Positions 11,201 to 25,546 of a DNA stretch of 64,000 nucleotides are shown here, piece by piece. Origin of the DNA: Salminus brasiliensis (Eukaryota; Chordata; Actinopteri; Characiformes; Bryconidae); contig NC_132881.1 of the NCBI RefSeq assembly GCF_030463535.1, positions 2,641,526-2,705,525 on the forward strand, read 5' to 3'. Below the pieces are notes generated by a model. The model was not told the origin of the DNA. It saw only the letters and a list, made by a program, of their open reading frames with translations, and did not search any database. The position numbers and the translations under genes are program-made. Position 1 is the first letter of the stretch; each line of letters opens with the position of its first letter.

Positions 11201-14200
11201 TTGATGCCATAGCTTGTGGGTGTGCTTTTGGCAGCATTTGGGCTGGAGGTTGCTGCTGCTGGACCTGACTCACTTTGACTTGCATCACAGGTTGCTGCTG
11301 CTGGACCTGACTCACTTTGGCTTGCATTACAGGTTGCTGTTCCTGGACCTGATCCAGTTCATCTTGTTTCACAAGCTGTTGTTGCTGGACCGGACTTCCT
11401 TTGGGTTCTGAGACAGGTTGCTGTTGTTCAATTTGACCCACTCTTGGTTTTGCCATAGACTGTTGATGCTGCTCTTTACTCAGTTTAGCTTGAGTCTGAG
11501 TAACCATTTTGACCTGAACTTGGCTTCCATCAGTTGCAACCATGGTAGTTACTGTGGACTGTGACTGTGCTTCAGAAATCACTTTACCGTTGTCCTCTGT
11601 CACAGGATGAGCAATGGCCAAAACGTCTGCTTGGACCTTCTTCTGAATCCAAGGTCTATTCTCTGAACGTGCCTGAGACTTCCGTACTTTAACTGGCTGC
11701 TGGGGTGGAGACGGCTGTTGGCTTGCACCCTGTGGCTGCACTTGCACATGCTGCTGTTGATGCCGAGTCTGTTGCTGAATGTCCGGTTGTGCCTGTTGTG
11801 AACTCAGCGGAGTTTGTGGTTTTGGTACCTGCTGCACCGTAGACGTCTTAACCGCTCCTTTAGGATCACGTTGTTCTTGCTTCTTAGATTCATGTATTGT
11901 CTCAGCTTTTGCCTGATCTTTGGCCACTGGCTGTGCTTGGCCATGGCCCTTAGATTTACCCTGATGTTGGGAGTCTTCCGTTGACTCTTGAGACAGTGCT
12001 TGAGTTTGAGTGTAGGCTTGTTGAGGAGAACTCTTCTTCTCCTCTTGGTATTCTTGCACAACAATCATAGGCACAGGCTGAACTTGAGGTTGAGTTTGAG
12101 AAACAGCAGCTTGGTCAGTATGCTGGGAGTCTGCTTGGTCTGCATTTTCAGAGGCAAGGGAAGGCTGGGTGGTGCTGCTTGTTTGAGACTTCTGATTTTC
12201 TGTCTCCTTCTCCTGGACAAAGATCTTTTGTGGAGGCTGATGGCCTGTAGGGCTTCTGTCTCTGCGAGCTCCCAAAGAACTGAGCATCCCTACAGCTTCC
12301 TGTTGAGAAATGTACATGGCAGGGTTCAGCAGGAATGAAGCGAGTACTAATCAAACCACCAGCCCATCTTGGTCTTGGTTGACTTGCATGTTTATCAATG
12401 TTTAAAGACAGACCTGCGATTGTGCAACAGCGGCCCGAACTCGGTCCTGCATGGTTGAGGCGAGGAGGTACTGCAGAGGTGAGTTCTTCTGCCCCGACAT
12501 CACCATCACCTGCAGGTCCTGTTCCTCCATCACCACTTGACCCTCGAGCTGCAGGCCTCGAGAAATCAGTAACTGAAAGAAAGGAAAGACAGAAATAGTC
12601 ACCCAGGACCAGATGTAGTGAGGTTGGGGGCACTAATTTGAGACAGTTCTGAGGCAACCACTAACCAGTTCCATAGCAACCACCTAGCAACACATACAGC
12701 CACTTGGCACCATCAGAGCTATCACCTGGAATACCATAGCAGCTACCTAGTGCTACCAAATTAACTATTTTAGCAACCACCTGCAATACCTAGCAACCAC
12801 TAAGCAGCACCATAGCAACCATGAGGTATACCAGAGAAGCACTATAGTAACCACCTAGCAATCATTTGCCAAAATCATAGCTACCACCTGGGATAACACA
12901 GCAACCGCATAGCAACAAATATGACCAACCTCATATGGACCACCTGCAATAACACAGCAGCTGCCTAGCAACCACTAAGCAACACCATAGAAACAATATA
13001 GGATACCAGAGCCACCACCGAGCAGCAACATAGTAACCATCTAGCAACTACCTGGCAACCACTTGGCAACATTACAGCTACCACCTAGGATACCACAGCA
13101 ACCACCTAGCAACACCATAGCAACCACCTTGCAACACCATAGCAACTACCTGTGATACCATAGTAACTGCCTAGCAACCACCTAGCAATTACCAGGCAAC
13201 ACCATAGCAACCAATTAGCAACACCGTTGCATCCACCTTGCAACGCTATATCACCCATCTTGCAACTACGTCGGAACACCATGTCATCTATATGAGAGAG
13301 CAGCACCACAGTAACCATCTAGCAGCCTTAAAAGCAACTACCCAGTATACCATGGCAACCACCTTACAAAAAACACCTAAGCTGTGCAACCATGATGTGT
13401 TACCCTCAGGAAATGCACCTTTACAGTTAACATGCTATCTCTTATTTACTCATTTCACCAGGTGCCGAGCGTGTTGACGGCGCCTTAAAACCCTGCATCC
13501 TGAAAGCGCCATGAGAACCACAAAGAGCAAGGTAACCAAAACATCATTCTCAGGAACAGAGGAAGGAATTACCCGGGTGCTTGCGTCTTGCCCTCTTTGA
13601 TGTTTGTGTGCTCTTTCCTTTAGGAGCTGATAAAACACTCTGGCTTCAGCCTCCCAGTGCAGAAGTTCAGCCAGACGCCCGTCCAGGCCACTCACGCTCT
13701 GCTGCAACTCCTCACACACCTGCATGGCCTCGCAGAGTGTCTGCAGCACCTGAGCACATGAACACAAACACAAACACGTGAGAAGATCACATTCTAACAG
13801 ATCAAGTATCCTTATCTATGTGGTGTTTATGACACGAGGTGAGATGTGGTTGGGTTTTCATATTCACCTCGGGAATGGCCTGTTTCAGTCTGTTCAGCGT
13901 TTCAGCTGAGCACTCAGGCGAAGGAGAGACGGAGTCCAGGTCAACATCCTTTATTTTGTTCATCATGAACTAGAAAAGAGAAACACCATCATTAAGTCAT
14001 CAGTCATGCTTCTCGTCAACTTGTGCTCACCATTATAATTAACATAATACAACAAAAACGTTGGATCTCCGGTGCGGTTTTTCACTTTTTGACAGAAAGG
14101 TTGTTCTTTACATCGTGTCAAAATTGTATTGAAAATTGAACAATAAAAATGCTCCAAAATGACTTCCATTGCATTGACGTCCATTGAAAGGCAGCCCCTT

Positions 14201-17042
14201 AAACCCTTTAAACCCTTTATGTAATCCTGCACTTCATTACTGTCATGATTTCTATCAGTTCAATAAGCCCTAAAATAGAACCCTGTGGGACTCCACAAAA
14301 GCCGGTAAGCTAAAAGACTACATGGTAGTTTCTGCTTCCGTTCGTATCAATATCTGAATCATTTATCTAGGGGTTAAGAGGTTTCTTTACAGCAGAGGGG
14401 TCCAGTGGAATAAGGTTTGCTCTAGTTCGCTATCTACCCACCCTGGAGAGAGCAAGGCCAGTTGTGCCCGGGCCCCGAGAGAGCACAACTGGCCTTGCTC
14501 TCTCCAGGGTGAGTAGATGGCATTTTCTCCCCACATCACTCCAGTGCAATGCTGGCCAGCACTGCTGCATTAGAGCTGGGTACACAGCGCTTTCCTCAGA
14601 ATGCGTGGGTTGCCTGGTGATGGGGAAGAGACGCTGGCTGGTTGTGTAGGGGAGGGGGGGTATGCATGGGTTGGGTAATTGGTGATCCCAATTAGAGGCG
14701 AAAATGTCTTGTAAGCATTTTTGGCGATGCAAGGTTTTTGCGAGACCATTACAGACAACTGTAAAAAGACATTCACATTTCAATCCTCTAAAATCCTAAG
14801 AAATATTGAGGTTGATGAATCAGGAAATGAGCATCAGAGAACAAGCCAAAACAGTGTACCTGCAACCTCTTCCTGTAAGTGCGAAGTGGGCCGGATAAAA
14901 CATCTACTGGTTCCTTCAGCAGCTGGTTGGCCTCTCTGACCAAACACTGCAGAGTCTGAGGACTTGCAGGAGCAACACTGGACTGTTCAACAAGATCCTA
15001 GGACAGAGATCAAGCCTCACTGTTTAAACAACTTTGTTAAATTTTAATTTAATACTATTTTAGTATTCCACAGCTGCCTTGAGTGAGTCATGTCAACCAG
15101 ATTTCAGAACCAAAAACATCTGCATTAAAACAACTCTCAAATACATCAGATTCTGAGATTCTTCACTAGGGATCCTCCCTCCACATGCCCCGACATGTAG
15201 GTAAATCTGCCTCCAGAGGTGTTAGAGCACAGGAGTAATCAGTGCATTCTGTGAACTATCATGTTTTTCATTACTGTATAAAAGATGTACAAGGCTTTGC
15301 TCTTGTTGGATGTGCTATGTTTTTTTCCAAGTGAGCACACAAGCTCATTTGGAGCAGTTTGCATCAGTAAGATCTTATATTATTATATATTTTCTCAATC
15401 ATATGTTTTTAGTTTTGGATGCTAACACGTTAAACATCTATGAATTATGAGCTTACAAACTGTGTCCTCCTGGCAAAGTCGGCCCACAGCAGGTTGATCC
15501 TGCAGAGGTCGTCGGAAAGCGACCGACTGGTTTGTGGATCCGTGATCTCAATCAGGTAGTTTGCCACTTCGTTCAGATGAGCTTGGCGAGAGCTCCACTC
15601 TGACATCATCACTGTCGTCACCTAACAAGTCAGAGACATATCGCATTATTACTCCCAGAAATCAAAGATTTTAGGTACTTCCTGTATATATATCACACAT
15701 ATGGGCCAAATTATATATATATATATAATTTTTTTTATATGATGCTTTGTATATATATGTGTGTATGTGTGTAACTATATATATACAAAGCATCATATCA
15801 AAATATTATGACCACCCCTGGTTTTGTCAGACAATGTTGTCTGATTTCTTGTGACGTAGATTTAATGTTATATAAAGGTTGCACTGTTTACGTTCTCCAA
15901 ACAACAATGTCCCAACTTGTCCCAACCTCTTCAATAGATAACACTGCCTCTTGGTCATAAGACTACCTGTTAACAACTTCCCAAAATTCCCATTTTAACA
16001 TTGCCAGCACCAAAACAATAGGTTGTCACCACCTTGTCACCTTGTTTGCTGGGTTTGCAGCACATAAATAAATAAGCGAGCACACCAGTCAGTTGTTGCA
16101 GAGTGCAAAGCCATCACAGGGAAAGGACAGGAATTGACTGATGTCTAACAGGGTACCGGGCGAAGGGTGTCGCTGAAGGGATGTATGGAGTATTGTACAT
16201 TGAGTGCCTCCCAACAGCATAACAGTGGTGCCCCATGGGCCATTAATGGCAGAGGGTACAGAGCAATCAATGTCCTACTGTGGAGCAGCTAACCTCTGTA
16301 ATGAACACCTTCCATCACCTAATACTGCAGTCCATGCCAGTCCAGTCCAGGGGTGGCTATTCCGACCATTAAGTAGGTGCTCATAATATTCTGTGTTTAT
16401 TTAAATATATTTGTATGTGTGGTAGAGAGTACTTCAGCTCGATGTCCATGCCGGTTTGTCTGAGTTCCCTGCTCCAGCCAGGCGTGCAGAGAACTGTAGG
16501 TGTCACAGTAGGAATCCCAGGCTGCCAGCACACGTCCCATAGTGCCTTTCACCATCTTCACCTCCTGGAGCGTCCCTGCCGTCTCCGCCTCCAAATCCTT
16601 CACCTGACGGCTCACATGACTGGAGTCGCCCGCTAGCAGAGAGAGAAATCCAGCTGAATTTAATAAATGCACTTCAATAGCAGTTACACCTTAACTGGCC
16701 ACTTTATCGGAAACCCCTGACTTGTAGCTCCACTTTGCTGGTGTTGAGTTAGAGACTGTAGATCATCTGTTAACGCACTGTTTGTGTTAGCCATCCTCTA
16801 GAGCTTCATCAGTCAGTTTCAGTGGGCTATCACACACAGCCATCACGCAAACATTCGTAGCGCACGTAACACACACACATACAGTGATCACTAACATACA
16901 ATGATCACGTACTGCTGAACTTACCCAGAGCAGACTTGCTAGTGTATTTGCTGGCAATGTGCTTCAGTTTGTAGAGAGCTCCTTGCAGCAATGAAGGCAG
17001 TTCCTGCTTACTGACAGTCTCCTACCAGAACATTCCAGCATG

Positions 17043-17085
<43 letters not shown>

Positions 17086-20000
17086 TTACACACTGATCAT
17101 GAAAAATACCTATCTGCAGCAGATCTAGACCCACATCTAGTTTAAGCACATAGAGTGATGTTTAACATATATACACACACTACATGTCCAAATGTTTGTG
17201 GACACCACTTCTAACTTTAAATTGCACCCATTGCTAACACAGATGTGCAAGAAGCATTGCCAATAGGACTCTCCAGAGCAGATAAACTACATAAACCTTT
17301 TGGCACTATACTGCCTAATGTCAGGCGTGGGCTAGAGGGGTATAAAGCCCCCCAGCATTGAGCTGTGGAACTAACTGGTTCTCTGAAATGATGGATGGTG
17401 GTGTTCCATCCAATATAATACATTTTGGGAGGAGTTGGGGTTTGGATGATGAGGTGGGATGGTGATCATTAACCAACATCCCGACCTCACTAACACTCCT
17501 GTTGCTGAATGCAATCAAATCCTCACAGCAATGCTCCTCCAAAATCTAGTAGACAGCCTTCTTCCCTGGTCAGTAGAGACAGTCACAACAACAGTAGCAG
17601 GGGAAGAAACTCTTTTTTAATACCCTTGATTTTGTAAGAAAAAAAGAACGAGAAGGCGTCCCAATACTTTTGTCCATACAGTGTATGTAAAAATTATGCC
17701 AACATGAATCACACACTGTAATGTGTTCACTGTTCCTCACTCACATTCCAGTCGTGAACAAGGACCCGCACGGCCTCCTGGGAAATGTAGGCTCTTTTCC
17801 AGGCGCGTAGCTTGACGTTGAGCTGGGCCAGCAGGTCTAGGACTGTGTGCCTGTGCTCCTGGTACTCCAGTTTAATGCCGTGGTACTTGGCGCTCACGCG
17901 AACACTAGTGAACCTGACACACACACACACGCACACACGTAAACACACACTTAGACTCATATATGATATATACATGCACAAAAATAAGCATTTCAATAAC
18001 CTCTCAATGCTGTTATTCACATAATTTAAATGTAGTGTCATTAGTCTAATGTTATATAGAGGTTTACAGGTAAAGCCACACCCCCAAGCACAGCACTGTA
18101 TCTGTCAGGTCCACCTTAAACAATATGACCTGATGTAGCCTCGACTATGAGAGGATTAAGAACAGTAAGTTACTGTAAAGTCAATTACTGACCTTCGCTT
18201 CATCTCCTCCAGCTTGTCTGTGGGAACCAACATCTCCCCGTATTCGTCCATGTTCTGGAAAAGCTGGAACGTCTTCATGTGGTGGGGCATCTCGTCTACA
18301 CACACCTACCAAACACAGAAATGTATACAAATATATACAATTTTACATTTACAGTATAAAAATATAATATCAGAATATTATGACCATCAACCTAATAGTG
18401 GGAATAACCACCCTTGGCTCGAATGACGCTAATGAGACATTAGGTAATGGATGGTGTTCATTATAGAGGTCAGCTGCTTCACAGGGGCGTGCTGATTGCT
18501 CTGTACCGCTTGCCTCAGTGGGGAGCTCATGGATTATGGATTTGTCTGTGTTGCACCAACCTTAAGGAGCTCTTGTTTGTCTCGCGCCTCCTGGGCAGCC
18601 CGGCCATGGTCCTGAGGATCATCCTCTGCGTCTGCTAAGGCCTCTTCCACCCTCAGCAACCAGCGGCCCACGGTGTCCAGAGGAGCAGGCAGACTCAGGT
18701 CCAGCTCAGTCTTATACTCCCGCAGCTACAGCCGAAACACACAATCACCTTCAATGTCCAGTCATGTAAAACCTCCAGTATCCAGCTGTGGTTATTACAG
18801 CTACTAATACAGGAGATATGGTAGAAGACCTCCATGAGCTTCATTCATAAGATCTGCTGGAACTTCTGGGTAGTTACTCATCATGCATAAAGGAAATGCT
18901 AAGGTGGCTATGGGCTAACTGTATGCTAGCTACTTTTTTTTGCTTTTCTGTGTTTTGTTATAGAAATATGTTGGTGGATGTTGCACAACGGATAACACCA
19001 GTACCTGACAGTGAGCTCCACACCATGTGGGATACTGGGGCTTGATTCATGGTCTGGGTGGTTATGCTGCGCTACACCAGTAAAAGTCCCTGGGCAAGAC
19101 TCCTAACACTGCTTGTATTTACAGGGGTGGGCCAATATAAAGTCTCTCTGCTCTTCAATGTGGTACGAAGTTCACATACTGATATGACTTCTAACCTTTT
19201 CAGCGAGGGAATCCCAGGCATGCCGGAGAGCCCTCTGCTCCTCGCTCAGGCGAGGCGTCCGCTTCATTGCCGTAAGGAATGGCATCACGGGCCGCCGCTG
19301 TTCATTAAAGGATACCACAAACGTCTGGAAGACCTTAAAGCAGGAGGCCAGAGTTTATTAACTCACTGACGGACGATGCAAGATCATCATACGACTACAA
19401 CCTCTGAGACAGCGCTGAAGCTTGTCCTTTTAATTTGATTGACTTACATGGTATCTCTCTGCATAGCTTTCGCCCTCAGTGGAGTCCCACCCCTCAAGCA
19501 GCTCCTGATAGGCCTGCTCCAGCCAGCGGGTCACTTCCTGAGCCTTCTGATTGGACGAGGTCTGCGGAAAAAGGTCATGGCAATCAATCAGTCAATGAGT
19601 CAAAGAACCAGTCAATTAATCTGTCTATCTATTAGAACCTGACTGATATATCAGTTGGCCAGTGATATTGACTCTTAGGGCAACCCCCCTTTTTTTTAAG
19701 GAGACACGAACATTATGAAGGACCGGGCTCTTATAAATGCCCATGATACAAAAAACGATTCTTTGAAAGCATTAGAACGTGATGGCTAACACACTTTGGA
19801 CTCTTTGTATTTCATTAGAGTGTGAATTTACAGACAGTGGACTGGAGCAATGAGGGAAATTTGGAGGTTGAGGTCTTGGTTGCTTCGGCTCTGCACAGTA
19901 AAGTGGACTGGAATTGAACCACTGACGACACTTCACAGCGTGAAAATGCTGATTGGTGGCAGCATCTGTGCGTCTGTAGAGAACATGGCACAGTAATATG

Positions 20001-23000
20001 AGCACAGTGGGAGTGGAGTTCTCTTGGACGGGAGCGGTCAGAACTTTAAACCCTCTGGCTCTCTTTCAGCAAAGCTGCTCAAGACCTTGCCTGTAAACCG
20101 ATGCCACTGTATAGAGGTCACCTCTTCTAATGGAGCTACAAATAAACAAACCAACAAACAGTGGTTACGGTTGTTGATGTCTATATGTAATAAATCAAGC
20201 TTGGCACGATTGGCATGATTGCCGGTGTCACAAGGCCTGGTTTGAGTGTTTCTAGAACTTCTGATCTTCTGGGACCTTCAGCACAACAGTCAATGGTGAG
20301 GGAAAGAATCACATCCAGTGAGCGATAGGGTGAGGGAGGTCAACAGAGAATGGTCAGACTGGTTGGAGCTGACAGAAAGGCTACAGTAACTCAGATATCC
20401 ACTCTGTCCAGCTGTGGTCGGCAGAAAAGCATCTCCGAATACACAGCGCCACCTCCAACTCTGAGGAGGACGGGCTACAGCAGGTTCCAAATCTGTCAGC
20501 CAAGACCAGAAAGCTGAGGCTGCAGTGACTCAGGACACAGGCTCCCAAACACTGGACAGTTGAAGACTGGAGAAACGTAGCCTGGTGTGGTGCATGTGGA
20601 TTTCTGCCAAGGCTCACAGATGGCCACATGGGTCCGAATCTGGGGCCAACAGCATGAATCCACGGACCCAACCTGCCTTGTGCCAACTGTCCAGGCTGGA
20701 GAAGGTGGTGTAACAGACTGGGTAACGTTTTTTTCAGAGTACTGCTGCTGACCATGTTCAACCCCTTGAAGCCAGATTCTATTATGAGAATGTTCTGAGG
20801 CTAATCCGAACCTCAGGAACCTCAGGAAGACTTTCTCTGGACTTTCGGCTTGAATGGAAAAGAAGGATGGACGAGAGAGGACAGACAGATATAAGCAGGA
20901 GAATAGAGAGAGAGAGAGAAGGAGAGGGAATCAGGAAAGCACTGAAGGTACCTGTCGGAGTGGAGAAGTGGCAATAGCAGGGGTGAAGTTGCTGGGTAGG
21001 TTGACAGGAGAGAGGCACTCAGGAGGAGGAACGTACTCACCCTTCAGCAGAAAGAGAGAGAGAGAGAGATGAGTGATATGAGACTGTGCCTGTGAAGCTT
21101 TTCAGCAAGTTCAGGAAACATGGCAGATACCTGCATCTCTTCATCAGCAGGGGTTTCTTTGGAGTACTGCAGGAACTGAGCCACGTAGGTCATGATGGAC
21201 TTCTCATCTGGGTCTCTTACATCAACATCTGAGAGACACAGAGAGAGAAAGAGAGAGAGAGAGAGAGAGTAGTACACTATGTCTACACATTCCACGGCTA
21301 CAAGCTAATCAATGTTCTTCAGTTCTTCTGACCTGCTGGATCCAGCAGTCGAGGGATGCGTAGTTCTCTCTCAGCGATGCGGAAGGCCTCCTCCAGGTTC
21401 TGCCTGTTGGTTCTGCTTCTGGCTTTGGACAGGTCAACCAGGTCTGGCCTCAGAGCGTAGAGGATGGCCAAGAAGACCACACCACTCCTCCAACTAGCCT
21501 TGAAGTCCTTCACATTCAGCGTGCAGCCAGCCCTGCAACAGAGAGAGGTAATAACACTAACACTTCAAGCAGATGCTGGATCGGATCAGGAATTCTAAAG
21601 CCTCGTCAGACCACGAGACCCAATTTTGAGGGCGTCCATGCGACTTAAACATTGCTGTGCCACTGTACCCCTCTGTCTGTTCAGCCCAGACGGGATAGCA
21701 TTCTTCGCCCCATGCATTGATGAGCCTCGGGCGCCCCAGCATCCAGTTGTTGGTTGGTGGTCCGTCCATCCTCGCACTATCAACAGTAAATACTCACTGC
21801 TGCTCACCTGCTAGCTTTGTCAACACAGTTGTCTGACCATAACAATCTGACGCTTGTCAGAGTGGCTCAGGTCTTCAAGCTGCCCCTTTCTCCCACATCC
21901 AACTCATCAACTACGAGAGCTGACCGTTCAATTACCATCTAACAGATCCCTGACCTTTACAAAATTTGGAAATATGGAATAAAACATCTATTAATGGACA
22001 CATTGCTCCAATATTAGTGCATTAAAGCCACAATCTACAAAAGCAAAAGTAGTAATTGGGTTTAGTTGAGCAGAATTTAGCTGCGGGTTCAGAGTGGCTC
22101 TGCTCTACTCACTTGTGGCACTGCTCTCTAACCCATAACAGCAGGGCTTTCTTGGCCGAGACGCGGAAGCGTGCGTGCAGTGGTGAGCCGCGAGGCGGCA
22201 CTGGGCTGCTGCGGGTGCTGCTGCTGGTCGAATAAGTGTCCAGGCTGGCCAGAGACTCCAGAGATGATTGGCGAGAACTGAAGGACAATGTGCTGGCCAG
22301 CTCCTCAATCTGAACAGAGGGTCAAAAAGTAAGGAAAGACCATTGTGTTCACACCTATACCTATTAGTAACCATCTATACCCATCAAATCTATTTGCATC
22401 CGTACCCATCCATACACATTCACCTCCACCCATACCTGTCTCCATCAATAGCCGTCTATACCCATCCAAACACATCCATTTCCATCTTTACCATCCCTAT
22501 ATCTATCCCTATCCCAATCCATACCTATCCCCATCCCAATCCACACCATCTCCATATCTATCCTCACCCATACCCATCCCAATCGATACTCATCTATAGC
22601 TATTCCCTATCCATAGCCATCTATCCCCATTCATACACAACCATTTCCATCTTTACCATCTATCCCCACCCATCCCCATCCCAATCCATAACATCCCTAT
22701 CCTAATCCATACCTATCCCCATCCCAATCAATACCAGCCATAGCTATCCCCTATCCATAGCCATCTATCTCCATTCATACGCAACCATTACTATCTCCAT
22801 ATCTATCCTCATCCATAGCCATCTATACCCATCCATACACATTCATTTCCATCTTTACCATCCCCATATCAACCCTAACAAATACCCATCCATAGCTATC
22901 CACGTCCATTTCCATTCCCATATCTATCTCCACCCATACCCATCCCAATCCATACTCATTCATACCTATCCCCATCCATAGCCATCTATCCCCATCCATA

Positions 23001-25335
23001 CACGTCTATTTCCATCTATACCATCCCCATACCTATCCCCAACCATCCTATCCATACATATCCTCATCCACAGCCATCTATTACCATCCATATACATCCA
23101 TAGCCATCAATACCCCCATATCTATCCCCACCAATTCCATCCATACCTATCCATAGCCACCTATACCCATCCATACACATCCTAATCTATACCTATCCAT
23201 ACCGATCCAGCTCCATTCTTGCCTAACCCTACTGATAATGGAAGAAATGGATAAGGGCTGTGGGGGAAAGGGCTGTGGGGTCCTTCATCATGTTATAAAG
23301 AGATGATGACAATGATAATAATGGACTCACATGGAAGTGCATGATGATGGTCCATATCAGTCCCAGGATGATGGAGGGTTTGCCATCCATGATGTCAGGA
23401 ACGTTAATGTTGACCAGTTTGATCTGCAGAAGCAGAAACACAGTGACGAGTGTGAAATATTAACCACTAAACACTGGACTATTAAACACACAGCGCTTCA
23501 GAAAGGAGGTCCTGGAGGGTTCTCTTACAGACTTCTTCTTGAGGAAGGCCAGGGCTTTTTCTATGTGCGCTCTGTGCTGGAACATTCCTTTCCCTTTCTC
23601 CCGACTCTGAAACAGGAGTCAAACAGTGAACAGTGAACAGCTGGCAAGAGGAAGAGAGCTGACGAGACATTTTACAAGATTTGACAATGGCTTACTGGAA
23701 CACAGGCAACACACTGGCTAAACGCTGAATAAACACTGTATAAACACTGTATAAATGCTTAATGAACGCTGTATAAACGCTGGCTAAACATTATATAAAC
23801 GCTGTATAAATGCTGTATAAATGATGAATAAACACTGGCTATACGCTATATAAGCGCTGTATAAACTGTGAAAAAACACTGAATAAACACTATATGAACA
23901 CTGAATAACTGTTGAATAAACACTGTATGAACACTGAATGAACACTGTATGAACACTATATAAACACTGAATAACTGTTGAATAAACACTGAATAAACAC
24001 TGTATGAACACTGTATGAACACTGTATGAACGCTGTATGAACACTGTATGAACACTGTATGAACACTGAATAACTTGAAGAAACACTGAATAAACACTGT
24101 ATAATTGCTGAACAAACACTGGATAAATGCTGGATAAATGCTAGATAAACGCTGAATAAAACGTTATAAACACTGTATAAACACTGTATAACTGCTGAAT
24201 AAATGCTGTATAAACAGTAAATAATACTTTACAGCACTGGCACATTGTACTCAACAGTTTCCATGTGTGGCTCCGTTACAGCCTGTATTAGTACAAGAAC
24301 TGTCCACTCATGAGAACACACTGCCCATCTCCTACCAGACCGGACCTCTTCACAGCTTATCTCACTGTTCTTTCTCTCTACTGATCTGAAAGGTCAAGCC
24401 ATGTCTGAACGTGAAGCTACGGTCTTGACTCACCATCCTCTGCCCACACATGACCTCCAGCAGGTCCAGCAGTTTGCTTCCATCTCTGAAATCGTTGAAC
24501 AGGTCCAGCACAGTCACTGGAGGACTCCGCTGCAACAGAAGGCCCAAATACTGTTAAAGTCAATAGCATCAAACTACCTTAAAACCTTACGCTTTGAAGC
24601 AACAGCTTTCTGTAAATGTATTACAGGCTGGATGTAAATTGTACTAAAACATATTCTGGGTATTTATTTTATTACAATTTAATTCTGTATATAAACATTA
24701 TTACAGTTTCAGTCTGGATATACATTTATGTCATTGTGGATATTCATTATATAACATTTTCTGTGCATATACATTTTATTACAACTATGATTACAATTTA
24801 AGTTTGGATATTAATTGTATTACAATTTCAGCCTGGATTAAAATTACAATTTCATTGTAGATATAAATGTTAATACAAATTATTATAAGTTCAGTCTGTA
24901 TATTAGTCGTATTACAATTTCAGTCAGGACATTAATTTATTACAATTTCACTGTTGATATTAGCTGAATTAAATTAAATTCTGATTATTAATTTCTGTTA
25001 CAATTTCATTCTCTGTTTCAATTTTATTACAAATACAGTCTGGATAAACATTTTATTACAAATTTATTCTGGTTTTAATTGTTTTATAATTTTAGTCTGA
25101 ATATTAATTGTATTGCAATTTCATTCTGGTGTTTTGGTCATTTTATTTCTGAATATTAATTAATTATCAATAGTTCTGTTCATAATTCATTCATCTCAAA
25201 ATTCAGTCACATTAATAACTGAGACCAGTAAAGTTGTTGTCCACTACGCTGTTACTGAACTCCACTGAAGCTGAACTGAACCAAACTGGACATATTTGTT
25301 ATTTCAGTAATATATGATATATATTATATTAATTC

Positions 25336-25411
<76 letters not shown>

Positions 25412-25510
25412 GTTATATTACTGAAAACAATAATTCTAGACTTTTGAACAGTGGTGGAAGTATTGCAGTATTTCTCTCCATAGGTCAATGGAAAATGCCT
25501 TTCTCTCTCT

Positions 25511-25546
<36 letters not shown>

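Noticed and set aside
22268..22705. 145-codon plus-strand frame (His/Pro/Ser/Ile)
   Set aside because: Translation of the CCATCC-type minisatellite.
23784..24119. Minus-strand frames rich in 'YSVHTVFIQ'
   Set aside because: Translation of the 11-13-bp minisatellite.
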